Notes: a model not told the origin generated them from the letters alone. A stretch of DNA of 34,106 bases from Treponema sp. (GCA_024691105.1 JAILNY010000068.1:1-34106); one strand, 5' to 3'; counted from the stretch's first letter, positions 7,459 to 15,964 are shown. A program made the numbers and translations.

Positions 7459-9176
7459 CGCGACGGATAGACAATCAGTGTTTCAAACGGCGCCATATTC
7501 TTAAATCCATCTTCTTTTGTAACATCAAAATCAAAAGTTTCAAATTCTGTTGTGGCAAACGCAAGTCGCGTACTATGAAGCATTTCCTTTTGTTCAAGAA
7601 GCGCGCGGTGTTTTTCTTTGTCATAGCGGTGAACATACCAGGACGGGAAGTTTCCTTTTTTACCGGAAAGGACAAAATCATAACGGAGATATTCTTGTAA
7701 AACTGGGCGTATATTATCGCGCGTTGTTAGTGATGAATTGTCGCGCGCCGATTGAATGAGTTTTTCAAATTCTGCGTCGTAAAAAAATTCATACAACAGA
7801 TTAAACCAGAATAAATCACGGCGCGCTGCATCAAAAACATTTTTAGCCCGTGCATATTCACAAAGCGAATAAAAAAAACTCCACGGACTTACTGTCTTAA
7901 AAATAAAATTCATCGTATGTATAAAGAGCGCTTTATTCCAGTATTCATCAACAAGAATCTCGACATCCTTGATAAAACTCATATCGGTAAAGGACATGTA
8001 CGGAGTTGAAAAAGTTTCGTAAACTGCATTCTGCTGCCATTGCCAGCCATTTTCGGATGCAAACTTTTCCATCTGCGTTCCATGAAGAACTTTTAAAAAT
8101 CCAATCTGCAGCGCATCGGGCTTCATTTGCATTACAAAATCAAAGCTCTTTCCAAAGCTTTGCAGATCTTCGAACGGAAGACCGGCAATTAAATCAAGAT
8201 GCTGATGAATTGTTCGCGGAATGCGCTTAACATTTTTATAAAGCAGTTCAATATTATCAGAGCGGTTTATGGAACGAAGCGTCTGTTTATTTGCAGACTG
8301 AACTCCAATTTCAAACTGCATTACGCCGCAAGGAACCTTTTGCAAAAAATCAAGAGCGTCTTCTGATAAATATTCGGCTTCAATTTCAAAATGGAACATT
8401 GTGTGACCATTATGATGCTCAAGAATGTACTGCCAGATTTTTATATAGCGCTCAGGTTTTAAGTTGTAAGTGCGGTCAACAAATTTTACAAGATTTACAT
8501 CTGCATCTAAAAAAATCTGAAGTTCAGAATAAACTTTCTCAAGAGTTTTAAAACGAACAGACTTATCGATACTTGATAAGCAATAAGAACAATTGTAGGG
8601 GCAACCGCGACTTGATTCATAATAATAGATTTTATTTTTGTCATACAAATCTTCGCCGTCTCCACAAAGTTCCGGATAGGCAAACGGAATTGTATCTAAA
8701 TCAAAAATCAATTCCCGCACCCCGCCAAAAACAACGCCGCCATCATTATCCCTAAAGTAAACACCGCGGCAATTTTTATACCCGCAAGATACGATATCAA
8801 AAACTGTACTCTCGCCTTCACCGGCAATAACAAAATCAAGGCAGTTAAATTTATTCATATAAAAATCAGGAGCATAGCCAAACTCAGGACCGCCTGCTCC
8901 CAGAACACAGGCAGGTAAAATCTTTTTAACATCAGGAATTATTTTTTCAATAACTTCAACGTTCCAGATATACGTAGAAAACATAACCATATCCGCATGA
9001 CTTTCTGCAATTCCACGCATAATTTCGGAAGTCTTCTGATTTATGGTAAATTCCTTAAAACAAATATCAAGGTCATTTTTCTTTTGAGAATTATTGATTA
9101 CGTAATTAAAAATTGAACGCACAGCAAGGGAGGTGTGCATATAACTTGCATTGATTGCAACAAGAAGAACCTTCAC
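7455..9176 (-). CDS. B12-binding-type radical SAM protein (DUF4080-like)
   Basis: The 573-residue protein has an N-terminal cobalamin-binding-like Rossmann domain (about 1-140) that lacks the DxHxxG signature. A radical SAM barrel follows with C192-xxx-C196-xx-C199 (CPYNCSYC) for the 4Fe-4S cluster. The C-terminal third resembles the DUF4080 domain of an uncharacterised family found in Firmicutes and Bacteroidetes. These enzymes cleave S-adenosylmethionine to start radical chemistry; the substrate is unknown. The frame extends to 9248, but the GTG at 9176 is preceded by AGGTGG at 8-nt spacing and begins VKVLLVAINASYMH, the family N-terminus. An extended -10 promoter lies just upstream. Confidence 0.88.
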   Translation of the reverse strand: MKVLLVAINASYMHTSLAVRSIFNYVINNSQKKNDLDICFKEFTINQKTSEIMRGIAESHADMVMFSTYIWNVEVIEKIIPDVKKILPACVLGAGGPEFGYAPDFYMNKFNCLDFVIAGEGESTVFDIVSCGYKNCRGVYFRDNDGGVVFGGVRELIFDLDTIPFAYPELCGDGEDLYDKNKIYYYESSRGCPYNCSYCLSSIDKSVRFKTLEKVYSELQIFLDADVNLVKFVDRTYNLKPERYIKIWQYILEHHNGHTMFHFEIEAEYLSEDALDFLQKVPCGVMQFEIGVQSANKQTLRSINRSDNIELLYKNVKRIPRTIHQHLDLIAGLPFEDLQSFGKSFDFVMQMKPDALQIGFLKVLHGTQMEKFASENGWQWQQNAVYETFSTPYMSFTDMSFIKDVEILVDEYWNKALFIHTMNFIFKTVSPWSFFYSLCEYARAKNVFDAARRDLFWFNLLYEFFYDAEFEKLIQSARDNSSLTTRDNIRPVLQEYLRYDFVLSGKKGNFPSWYVHRYDKEKHRALLEQKEMLHSTRLAFATTEFETFDFDVTKEDGFKNMAPFETLIVYPSR

Positions 9177-9194
9177 GCTAAATCCACCTACACT

Positions 9195-9203
9195 ATTATA
9201 GCA
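9195..9203 (-). promoter_or_regulatory. Extended -10 promoter of the radical SAM gene
   Basis: TGC followed by TATAAT on the minus strand, with no good -35. The start codon GTG is at 9176. Confidence 0.5.
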
Positions 9204-9260
9204 CAAAATTCCGCACAGCATAAAGCGCACGTTCACTGCATAAAGCATACAACACGACCA

Positions 9261-9275
9261 CTTGATTAAATCAAG
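9261..9275. promoter_or_regulatory. 15-bp perfect palindrome in the rpsU promoter region
   Basis: CTTGATTAAATCAAG is a perfect palindrome around one base, located where the -35 of rpsU falls. It resembles an FNR/CRP-type site but has a 3-bp rather than 4-bp centre between TTGAT and ATCAA. Confidence 0.5.
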
Positions 9276-9297
9276 CGTTTTCTATATTATGTATAAT
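9262..9297 (+). promoter_or_regulatory. Promoter region of rpsU
   Basis: Two overlapping options: TTGATT (9262-9267) with TATTAT (9285-9290) at 17 bp, or a perfect TATAAT at 9292-9297 with a weak -35. The transcript would have a short leader with a full-length ribosome site. Confidence 0.6.
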
Positions 9298-9338
9298 GTT
9301 TTTACGGAATTACCGAAGAAGAGGAGGTGAATTTTAGC

Positions 9339-9545
9339 ATGGCAACAATCAACGTTGATGAAACAGAGAACCTTGAAAAAGCAATCAAACGTTTTAAGCG
9401 TATGGTTGAAAAAGAAGGAATCATCCGCGAATACAAAAAGCGTGAATACTTTGAAAAACCTTCTTCTATTCTTCATCAGAAGAAAACAACTCTTGAGCGC
9501 AAACTCTTGAACAAAAAAAGAAAGTCAGAAAAGAAAGAATACTAA
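9339..9545 (+). CDS. rpsU: 30S ribosomal protein S21
   Basis: Small basic protein of the 30S subunit, involved in early mRNA binding. The 68 residues include the conserved core LEKAIKRFKRMVEKEGI, then KKREYFEKPS and a Lys/Arg-rich C-terminal tail, as usual for S21. The start at 9339 is set by a near-perfect anti-SD complement, AGGAGGTGA (9322-9330). A GTG at 9327 in the same frame lies inside that site and is rejected. The gene is a single-gene unit: its own promoter is upstream and a terminator directly follows. Confidence 0.95.
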   Translation: MATINVDETENLEKAIKRFKRMVEKEGIIREYKKREYFEKPSSILHQKKTTLERKLLNKKRKSEKKEY

Positions 9546-9557
9546 TCTGATATAAAG

Positions 9558-9600
9558 ACTGTCCAGTAAAGTTCAAAAACTTAAACGGGCAGTTTTTTTT
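9558..9600 (+). terminator. Terminator of rpsU
   Basis: ACTGTCC (9558-9564) pairs with GGGCAGT (9587-9593), with an inner AAGTT/AACTT pair and a long T-run. Confidence 0.8.
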
Positions 9601-9720
9601 GCCCTGAACGTGTTTTGGGGGTATAACAAAAGTTACGATACTGCGGTAAAAAAAAAGCGCATAAAGACGGCTGACAGGTCGTCTGCACAGACATTTCGCG
9701 GTGTTAAAAAGGAGACAAAT

Positions 9721-10428
9721 ATGAAAAAAACCTTACTTGCTATTGCAGCAGTATTTGCAGTGAGTGTTTCGACAGCATTTGCTAATGTCGAAATGGATCT
9801 TAACTACTACATGAAGCCTGTCAGAAACTTTACTGTAGATAATAGTGTCATCACAACAGATTATTCTGTTCCATCATTCTTTGGTCTTGAAGATTCTTTC
9901 AGCTTTTTCTTTGGAAAGAATGCAAGCATGTTTGATGCAGGACTTGGATTTGGATTTGGTTTTGATGTTTTCTCAAATCCAGAAACAAGTACAATGGGCT
10001 ATTCAAAGACAACTCTTGAAGCAGCAGGTTTTGACATGTTCTTAAGAATCGGACCTGTATTCCGTTTTACATTTGGAAAAGCATTTTCTCTTTCAGCAAC
10101 ACCAGGACTTACAACTAATATTTTTTTATTGATTCCAAAAAATTCAAGCAATAGCGCTAATCAGGAAATCGGCTTTGGTGCTAACGTTTCATTCTTTACA
10201 GAACTTGCGGCAAAGCTCTGGTTTGTTAACTCAGAAAGCGGCGGATTCCACTTTGGTTTAAATGCGGGTGCTTTGTGTGAATGGAACATCGCAGGATCTT
10301 ATTCTTTTGCTTCAAGCACATCAAGTGGTGACGCAGCAGGACGCAGTTCTCCAGTTAAAAACGGCTTTGACCTTAAGTTCTTTGTAGGTCTTGCATTTAA
10401 CTTTGGTTCACGTGGTGTTGACCGCTAG
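9721..10428 (+). CDS. Outer-membrane beta-barrel protein, paralogue 1
   Basis: The 235-residue protein has a clear signal peptide (MKKTLLAIAAVFAVSVSTAFA, probable cleavage before NVEM). The mature part is made of amphipathic aromatic- and glycine-rich strands such as FSFFFGK, LGFGFGFDVFSNP and FHFGLNAGA, and ends in a strand FNFGSRGVDR. This looks like a small outer-membrane barrel of about 8-10 strands. The function is unknown. The start is taken at 9721 because AAGGAG sits 6 nt before it; the frame is open back to 9610 without a signal sequence. A small hairpin (AGACG 9665-9669 with CGTCT 9680-9684) lies in the leader. The next gene is a paralogue, but a terminator separates them. Confidence 0.85.
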   Translation: MKKTLLAIAAVFAVSVSTAFANVEMDLNYYMKPVRNFTVDNSVITTDYSVPSFFGLEDSFSFFFGKNASMFDAGLGFGFGFDVFSNPETSTMGYSKTTLEAAGFDMFLRIGPVFRFTFGKAFSLSATPGLTTNIFLLIPKNSSNSANQEIGFGANVSFFTELAAKLWFVNSESGGFHFGLNAGALCEWNIAGSYSFASSTSSGDAAGRSSPVKNGFDLKFFVGLAFNFGSRGVDR

Positions 10429-10456
10429 CCCCGGTTATAAAAACTTATAATGATAT

Positions 10457-10493
10457 ACGCGGCATTTCTTTTGAAGTGCCGCGTTTTTTTTTT
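10457..10493 (+). terminator. Terminator between the two barrel paralogues
   Basis: ACGCGGCA (10457-10464) pairs with TGCCGCGT (10477-10484), with an inner TTC/GAA extension and a 10-nt T-run. Confidence 0.88.
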
Positions 10494-10503
10494 GCAAAAA
10501 AAA

Positions 10504-10525
10504 GTAACACTTTTTGTTTTGTTAC
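10504..10525. promoter_or_regulatory. Inverted repeat upstream of barrel paralogue 2
   Basis: GTAACA (10504-10509) and TGTTAC (10520-10525) form a perfect inverted pair with a 10-bp centre, about one helical turn and a half between arm centres. It lies 30 bp before the AAGGAG of the next gene and could be an operator. I see no convincing -35/-10 pair beside it. Confidence 0.35.
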
Positions 10526-10554
10526 GTTTCTAAATATTAAAAGGAGATAACAAA

Positions 10555-11283
10555 ATGAAAAAATCATTCTTAGCAATTTGTACAGTTATGGCTTTAACTT
10601 CTGCTTCTATTTTTGCAAATGTTGAAACAGATATCAATTATTATGTAAAACCATGGAATAACTTTACAACTGAATTAAACGATGTAAAAACAGAACACTC
10701 TGTTCCATCGATGGTCGGATTTGAAAACAACTGGGCTTTCTTTTTCGGTAACAAAAAAAGTGTCCTTGATGTAGGTCTTGGTATCGGTTACGGCATTGAT
10801 ATATTCAGTAACCCAACTTATAAAATCAGCGGACAAAACGCCATTACTCAGCAGGGAATCGGACTTGATTACTTTTTTAAGATTGGACCAATTTTCAGAC
10901 TTGGACTTGGAAGAGGAATCTCTCTTTCTGTAACACCAGGGCTTGTCGGAAACTTAAACGTACTCTGGCCGGATTTGCAGTCTGTTATAGACAATGCAAG
11001 AAACCCTTCTCCATCGTCTACAAGCGAACTGACCTTTGCAGCAAACCTTGCATTCTTTACAGAAGCAGCTGTAAAAATCTGGTTCTTTAATTCTACAAGC
11101 AATGGATTCCATTTTGGATTAAACGCTGGAGCTCAGGTTGAATGGCCGATTATCGGAGCATACACAACAACAGGAAGCGGCAAATGGGCAACAATTAAAG
11201 ACGGCTTTGATGTTAAGTTCTTTGCAGGTTTATGCTTTAACTTTGGTTCACGCGGAATAGACCGCTATAAAGAAACTGAATAG
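10555..11283 (+). CDS. Outer-membrane beta-barrel protein, paralogue 2
   Basis: The 242-residue protein shares its whole plan with the preceding gene: signal peptide ending SIFA before NVETDINYYVKP, then SVPSMVGFE, LDVGLGIGYGIDIFSNP, FFTEAAVKIWFFNS, NGFHFGLNAGAQVEW and the last strand FNFGSRGIDR. It therefore arose by tandem duplication followed by divergence. A polar tail YKETE follows the last strand. AAGGAG lies 8 nt before the start. The gene has its own terminator and so is probably expressed independently of paralogue 1. Role unknown; a porin-like or structural barrel is likely. Confidence 0.85.
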   Translation: MKKSFLAICTVMALTSASIFANVETDINYYVKPWNNFTTELNDVKTEHSVPSMVGFENNWAFFFGNKKSVLDVGLGIGYGIDIFSNPTYKISGQNAITQQGIGLDYFFKIGPIFRLGLGRGISLSVTPGLVGNLNVLWPDLQSVIDNARNPSPSSTSELTFAANLAFFTEAAVKIWFFNSTSNGFHFGLNAGAQVEWPIIGAYTTTGSGKWATIKDGFDVKFFAGLCFNFGSRGIDRYKETE

Positions 11284-11314
11284 ATAACGGATTAACCAAT
11301 AAGATACCTGATAT

Positions 11315-11343
11315 AACGCGGCTTTTTATGGCCGCGTTTTTTA
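11315..11343 (+). terminator. Terminator of barrel paralogue 2
   Basis: AACGCGGC (11315-11322) pairs perfectly with GCCGCGTT (11331-11338), followed by T residues. Confidence 0.88.
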
Positions 11344-11358
11344 TTGCATTAAAAAAAA

Positions 11359-12423
11359 TTATTTAATGAGTTCTTTCATTTCTTCAAGTACAGACAGAGC
11401 ATTCATTCCTGTCTGTAATGTTGATTTAAGTTCTGAGTTTCCGTCAAGAAAATCGACAGCGTTTTTTATCATATTAGAAAAATAGCCTGTCTTTTTAGGA
11501 ACTTTTATCAAAGAATCTTTTTCAAGAGAATAAAATCCGGTATAAAGGCGCGACTGGCGTCGCTGATAAAATTCTGCAAAACCATTACCAATTTTAATAC
11601 GCCCTGTAGTTCCAAGAACGTCTACTTCAAACCCGAAAAAACGGCTCCGACCCGACATCATAATCTCGACATCCGGCACAGCCTTTGTCGCATAGCTTGC
11701 CGTAAAAGAGCGCACAACCTTTTTCTCTTTTGCGTCGCGGCAAAGCCCCGTAATCACAGGCTTTGATAATTTTTCTTTATCTACAGCGCCCAAAAGATAC
11801 AAAACCACATCCACAAGATGAGTTCCGTCATGCAAAAGACTATAACCGCCGGAGTTTTCTGCCTTAGGGTCGTAAAGCCGCATTCCGGAAAAAAGACTTG
11901 CGCTGATTTTCTGAATGTCACCGATCTTTGTCATATAATCGCGCGCCATCGAATAATCCAGGGCAAAGCGACGCTCGTGATTTACCAGAACAGGAACACC
12001 GTATTTTTTACTGTGGCGGACAATCTGCATTCCCTGTACAGAAGAAAGGGCAACCGGTTTTTCCAGTATTACAAGACGAGGCTTGTGTTCAATTACGCAA
12101 AGGGCGGTAGAAAGATGAGCGTCTTCGTTTACGGCAATAGTAACGATGTCCGGTGAACAGTTATTAAAAAGGTCTTCTACTGTGGCAAAGGTCTTTACTT
12201 TATTTGAATTGATTAAAGAATGCGGGAATTGATGAGCGTCAACGTAGTTTTTCCATTCTGTAAGCTTAGCAGAATCGGTATCTACGCCTGCAATTATTTT
12301 AATACGATTATTGGCAAGTAAAGCCATTGTATGGCTTGCAGGCTGTTCACGCTTTTTGTCAAATCCAAGAGTAAAACCAATGCGTCCAGTTCCTATAACG
12401 CAAGCCGTATACAATTGCTTCAT
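11359..12423 (-). CDS. Gfo/Idh/MocA-family oxidoreductase
   Basis: Predicted NAD(P)-dependent sugar or inositol-type dehydrogenase. The 354-residue protein begins with a Rossmann motif GTGRIG (11-16), has the family signature EKP (121-123), and a catalytic-type HDGTHLVD segment with His198, Asp199 and His202. Length fits. The substrate cannot be told from sequence. It is the last gene of a three-gene minus-strand run: only 9 bp separate it from the barrel gene upstream and it has no Shine-Dalgarno site, so translation may be coupled. Its company, a lipoprotein and a barrel, suggests envelope glycan metabolism, but that is a guess. Confidence 0.88.
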   Translation of the reverse strand: MKQLYTACVIGTGRIGFTLGFDKKREQPASHTMALLANNRIKIIAGVDTDSAKLTEWKNYVDAHQFPHSLINSNKVKTFATVEDLFNNCSPDIVTIAVNEDAHLSTALCVIEHKPRLVILEKPVALSSVQGMQIVRHSKKYGVPVLVNHERRFALDYSMARDYMTKIGDIQKISASLFSGMRLYDPKAENSGGYSLLHDGTHLVDVVLYLLGAVDKEKLSKPVITGLCRDAKEKKVVRSFTASYATKAVPDVEIMMSGRSRFFGFEVDVLGTTGRIKIGNGFAEFYQRRQSRLYTGFYSLEKDSLIKVPKKTGYFSNMIKNAVDFLDGNSELKSTLQTGMNALSVLEEMKELIK

Positions 12424-12432
12424 AAAATATAA

Positions 12433-13560
12433 TTAGTATGTAAATCCAAGGAACAAACTTGCATTCAAACAAGGAGCACTTCCTGGTTCAAGACCAAGCT
12501 CTCTTCCATACATTGAAAAATCAAGTTTGAATACGCCAAACGAAAGCCCTACACCAACTGCCGGATACATTTCCTGCATACCAAAACGGAGAGAAAGAAT
12601 GTTTCCAAGAACAAGCTCTGTTCCGCATGACAATTCAAGAATAGGGTTACGCATTCCAGGCTTAAACAGAACAAAGAAGTTTCTGTAGTCAGCCATAATC
12701 TTGAATGACGAAATAAATCCGTTTGTCCATGCAACAGGAAGGTGATATGCAACACCAGCTGCAAGACGCGAGTCAAGCATTACATTCTTGTTAAAGTTGA
12801 ATTTAAGTTCTCCAAAAGTGCTCTGAGAAATAAATGCCATAGAGAACGCATCGTACCATACAACAGAAACATCAATTGCATTACACAAAGTATACATAGC
12901 ACCTACATCAAAGCTAAAGCCCGCGGTTAAATAAGCCGGTAAAGACTTATAATCTTTAGAGATTTTGTTTATGAACTCAAGTGCGTTACCATTATATGCT
13001 GTTGCAATCTGAGCAAAGCCTTTTGCAGTTGCACCCACAGACAACATATGGTTATCAGTGCGGATAATAGGGAATCCAAATCCCATAGTTAAAACAGATT
13101 CAGCACCGGCAGAAATATCAGAAAGAGTTACACTAGGAATCGTTGCTTTTACAAAGACATCTGTATTAAATGCCCATCCAAAGCCCCACGAAGAAATTTT
13201 ACCAAAGCACAAAAGAGGAGCAACATCAACGCCAAGCTTAAGTCCATTATTCTTATCAATAATTGTACCAAGCTTTGCCATATCCTGGTTCATTATAGCA
13301 TCCTTGATATCAAGCATGTCAGCCAGAGGACCTGCAATATGAGCGTCGATAGAAGGGAAAAGCGCGTGCTTTCTCTTTCGACCAAGGGCTGCCGGGTTAG
13401 CATAAATTCCATAAAAATTATCTACGTCAGTAGTATAAAAACCACCAAATCCCTGCTGTCTTACAGAAGGATTGATATGTAACTCCGGCTTAAACTCGCC
13501 GGCAAACACTGAAAGTGCACACATTGCACTGATTGCAGCTGATATAATATATTTCTTCAT
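12433..13560 (-). CDS. Outer-membrane barrel protein (FadL/PorV-like)
   Basis: The 375-residue protein has a signal peptide (MKKYIISAAISAMCALSVFA) and an early segment FYGIYANPAALGR that resembles the NPA motif at the N-terminus of FadL/PorV/TraF-like barrels. The rest alternates glycine- and aromatic-rich strands (LRFGMQEMYPAVGVGLSFGVF) and ends in ASLFLGFTY, with a terminal aromatic residue as expected for an outer-membrane barrel. AAGGAG lies 7 nt before the ATG. It is 16 bp downstream of the lipoprotein gene and 9 bp upstream of the oxidoreductase gene. The transported substrate, if any, is unknown. Confidence 0.8.
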   Translation of the reverse strand: MKKYIISAAISAMCALSVFAGEFKPELHINPSVRQQGFGGFYTTDVDNFYGIYANPAALGRKRKHALFPSIDAHIAGPLADMLDIKDAIMNQDMAKLGTIIDKNNGLKLGVDVAPLLCFGKISSWGFGWAFNTDVFVKATIPSVTLSDISAGAESVLTMGFGFPIIRTDNHMLSVGATAKGFAQIATAYNGNALEFINKISKDYKSLPAYLTAGFSFDVGAMYTLCNAIDVSVVWYDAFSMAFISQSTFGELKFNFNKNVMLDSRLAAGVAYHLPVAWTNGFISSFKIMADYRNFFVLFKPGMRNPILELSCGTELVLGNILSLRFGMQEMYPAVGVGLSFGVFKLDFSMYGRELGLEPGSAPCLNASLFLGFTY

Positions 13561-13576
13561 AATCTTACTCCTTCAG

Positions 13577-14332
13577 TTACGGGTTCTGACTACCGCTCTG
13601 GCTACCAAATATAGAAGAAAGGCTTACGCCAGGGAAAAGCTCAGCATCAGGAGCCTCTGTAGCATAGTATTTGAATGTCTGCAGAGCAACTGTCAAAGCC
13701 TGAGTAGATTCTTCTGAAGCATCAGTTCCAATAATGGCTTCTACTGCATCATCAATACTTGCATTTGGATTCTGGAATACAGTTTCAATCTGATCCTGAA
13801 TAGTTTGAATGTCGTCTGAAACATTTTCTGATTTTGCAACCTGTGCTACTACAGAAATTGTTGCCATTGCGACTGTACTTGGAGGAAGAGCTGCAAGATT
13901 ATTTGTATCAGAAAGAATTGTAACAGCTGCAGTTGTATCAGCATCTCCAACCTGAGAAAGAATTCCGCTTATAATACTGCCTACATCAGAAGTACTTCCT
14001 GCAGAACTAATAAGACTTGTAGCACTCGAGATAACCTCTGTAGAAATTGAAGCACTCGAAGTCAGATTTAATACAGAAGTCATTTGAGCAGTATTCAGAG
14101 AAGACAGATCATTTCTGTTTCCGAGTGTTGCCAAAAGAGCGCGCGCTGAGTCTTCATCATTGATAATTGTAGGATCAGAAATTTTATCAGCAAGATCCGA
14201 AGTTGACATCTTAGAGAAGTTTTCGCTAAGATTACGACGTGCACCTGTTCCCCAGCTTGTGGTAAAAAAACTGCAGCTGGTAAAACAACATAATGCTAAA
14301 ACAGAGAATATTTTTACTTTGGTATTTTTCAT
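13577..14332 (-). CDS. Putative lipoprotein, Ser/Thr/Ala-rich
   Basis: The 251-residue product starts at 14332, behind GGAGG at 6-nt spacing. Its signal peptide ends CFTSC, with Cys20 the likely lipidated residue under a relaxed spirochaetal lipobox. The mature chain is rich in Ser, Thr, Ala, Asp and Ile with no aromatic core, and looks helical (for example LADKISDPTII and SLISSAGSTSDVGSIISGIL). I do not recognise the family. It heads an operon with the barrel protein and the oxidoreductase, so it may be a periplasmic-side partner of that barrel. A strong promoter lies 78 bp upstream. Confidence 0.8.
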   Translation of the reverse strand: MKNTKVKIFSVLALCCFTSCSFFTTSWGTGARRNLSENFSKMSTSDLADKISDPTIINDEDSARALLATLGNRNDLSSLNTAQMTSVLNLTSSASISTEVISSATSLISSAGSTSDVGSIISGILSQVGDADTTAAVTILSDTNNLAALPPSTVAMATISVVAQVAKSENVSDDIQTIQDQIETVFQNPNASIDDAVEAIIGTDASEESTQALTVALQTFKYYATEAPDAELFPGVSLSSIFGSQSGSQNP

Positions 14333-14409
14333 ACGTACCTCCGTTGTCCGAATTAAAACAAACCTGCACAATGCAAGTTTTACACATAAAATTAAAACAC
14401 TCAAGTTTA

Positions 14410-14438
14410 ATTATAGTGTTATTTTTTTTTCAAGTCAA
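14410..14438 (-). promoter_or_regulatory. Promoter of the lipoprotein-barrel-oxidoreductase operon
   Basis: On the minus strand: TTGACT (14433-14438), 17-bp spacer, perfect TATAAT (14410-14415). This gives a leader of about 70 nt ahead of the GGAGG site. Confidence 0.8.
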
Positions 14439-14469
14439 ATTTATTATAGGTTATCTCTAATATCTCTAC

Positions 14470-14490
14470 ACTACCTGAAAAGGTAGTTTT
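14470..14490. other. Small hairpin between divergent units
   Basis: ACTACC (14470-14475) and GGTAGT (14482-14487) pair perfectly and are followed by TTT on the plus strand. No gene reads into it on the plus strand, so it is either an operator or a weak terminator. Confidence 0.35.
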
Positions 14491-14517
14491 ATGTTTGAAA
14501 AACCTGCGCCTTGCGAC

Positions 14518-14546
14518 TTCCATTTAAACAAAAAAAGTGCTATTAC
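14518..14546 (+). promoter_or_regulatory. Possible promoter of the MATE gene
   Basis: TTCCAT (14518-14523), 17-bp spacer, TATTAC (14541-14546), then 8 nt to the ATG at 14555. No Shine-Dalgarno site is present. The -35 is weak. Confidence 0.4.
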
Positions 14547-14554
14547 TATTCGAT

Positions 14555-15928
14555 ATGAAGGATTCTCCAAAGATTGACATGACAGAAGGCCCTATTCTCT
14601 CAAAGCTTCTGCTTTTTTCTGTCCCGATAATTTTTTCTGGACTTCTTCAGCTTTTGTTCAATGCGGCAGATATTATCGTTGTCGGGCGCTTTGCGGGACA
14701 CGAAGCACTTGCGGCCGTTGGTTCAACAGCATCTCTTATAAATCTTTTGATAAATCTTTTTGTCGGACTTTCTGTCGGAACAAATGTCGTTGCCGCAAAT
14801 TTCTTTGGCGCAAAAAAATCAAAGTCGCTTCAGGATACAGTTCACACCGCAATACTGTTAAGTATTTACAGCGGAATAATACTGACTGTTGTCGGAATTG
14901 TCGGTGCAAAAAAAATTCTTCAGTTTATGAGTGCGCCGGATGATGTTCTTTCTCTTGCAGCACTTTATCTTAAAATATATTTTGGCGGAATAACTGCAAC
15001 AATGATTTACAATTTTGGAAGCGCTCTTTTGCGTGCAAAAGGAGATACTCAGCGTCCGCTGGTTATACTTTTTTTGGCTGGACTTGTAAATGTAATTTTA
15101 AATCTTGTATTTGTAATCCTTTTTAAGATGGGAGTTGCAGGCGTTGCATTTGCTACTATTATATCGCAGAGTCTGGCAGCAATTTTTATAATAGTAATTT
15201 TAATTAAAGAAACCGATGACTTTAAACTTGAGTTGAATAAGCTTTCGATTGACCGTGATATATTTTTTAGAATAGTAAAAGTCGGTGTTCCGGCGGGTTT
15301 TCAGGGAATAATGTTTTCGTTCTCAAACGTAATTATTCAGTCATCGGTAAACTCGTTTGGCGCAATCGTCATGGCAGGAAACTCTGCCGCAATGACTCTT
15401 GAAGGCTTTGTCTACACAGCGATGAACGGCTTTGCTCAGGGAACGCTTACTTTTACATCGCAGAACTATGGTGCGCAAAAATATGACCGTATAAAAAACG
15501 CCACCTGGATGTCTATTCTTGTTGTAATTGCAATAGGAAATATTTTAGGCTGGCTTGTCGTTATTTTTTCAAAACAACTTTTGGGAATGTATTCTCCAAA
15601 TGAAGAAGTAATTGAATCAGGATGCGTAAGGCTTGCAATAATCTGTTCAACTTACTGTCTTTGCGGAATGATGGATGTAATTGGAAATATTTTGCGCGGA
15701 ATCGGACACAGCGTTTTGCCGATGGTTGTAACTATGACAGGCGCATGCGGAATAAGAATTTTATGGCTTGCTACAATCTTTCAGATTGAAAAATTCCACA
15801 CAACAGAAACAATTTACTATTCTTACCCTATCTCGTGGTTTATAACCTTTACGGTTGAATTATTTTTCTTTCTTGTCATTTTTGACAAATACGAGCGTAG
15901 AGGTTTTGCCGCAGACACTGATGAATGA
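14555..15928 (+). CDS. MATE-family efflux transporter
   Basis: Inner-membrane exporter that uses a sodium or proton gradient to expel drugs or metabolites. The 457 residues form two related halves of six predicted helices each, starting with LLLFSVPIIFSGLLQLLFNA and the MATE-typical DIIVVGRFAG. The second half opens near FRIVKVGVPAGFQGIMFS. The GTG at 14537 would add six residues but overlaps the -10 region, so the ATG at 14555 is preferred. galT follows 36 bp later with its own promoter. The substrate is not predictable. Confidence 0.93.
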   Translation: MKDSPKIDMTEGPILSKLLLFSVPIIFSGLLQLLFNAADIIVVGRFAGHEALAAVGSTASLINLLINLFVGLSVGTNVVAANFFGAKKSKSLQDTVHTAILLSIYSGIILTVVGIVGAKKILQFMSAPDDVLSLAALYLKIYFGGITATMIYNFGSALLRAKGDTQRPLVILFLAGLVNVILNLVFVILFKMGVAGVAFATIISQSLAAIFIIVILIKETDDFKLELNKLSIDRDIFFRIVKVGVPAGFQGIMFSFSNVIIQSSVNSFGAIVMAGNSAAMTLEGFVYTAMNGFAQGTLTFTSQNYGAQKYDRIKNATWMSILVVIAIGNILGWLVVIFSKQLLGMYSPNEEVIESGCVRLAIICSTYCLCGMMDVIGNILRGIGHSVLPMVVTMTGACGIRILWLATIFQIEKFHTTETIYYSYPISWFITFTVELFFFLVIFDKYERRGFAADTDE

Positions 15929-15929
15929 C

Positions 15930-15958
15930 TTGAAAAACTTATAAGAGCGTACTATCAT
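15930..15958 (+). promoter_or_regulatory. Promoter of galT, probably leaderless
   Basis: TTGAAA (15930-15935), 17-bp spacer, TATCAT (15953-15958), then 6 nt to the ATG at 15965. There is no Shine-Dalgarno site. Confidence 0.6.
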
Positions 15959-15964
15959 TTTAGT

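Noticed and set aside
9261..9275. Canonical FNR/CRP binding site
   Set aside because: The arms TTGAT/ATCAA are right, but the centre is 3 bp instead of 4, so it is reported only as a palindrome.
9610..9720. N-terminal extension of barrel paralogue 1
   Set aside because: The signal peptide and AAGGAG both place the start at 9721; the extension is a basic non-export sequence over the leader.
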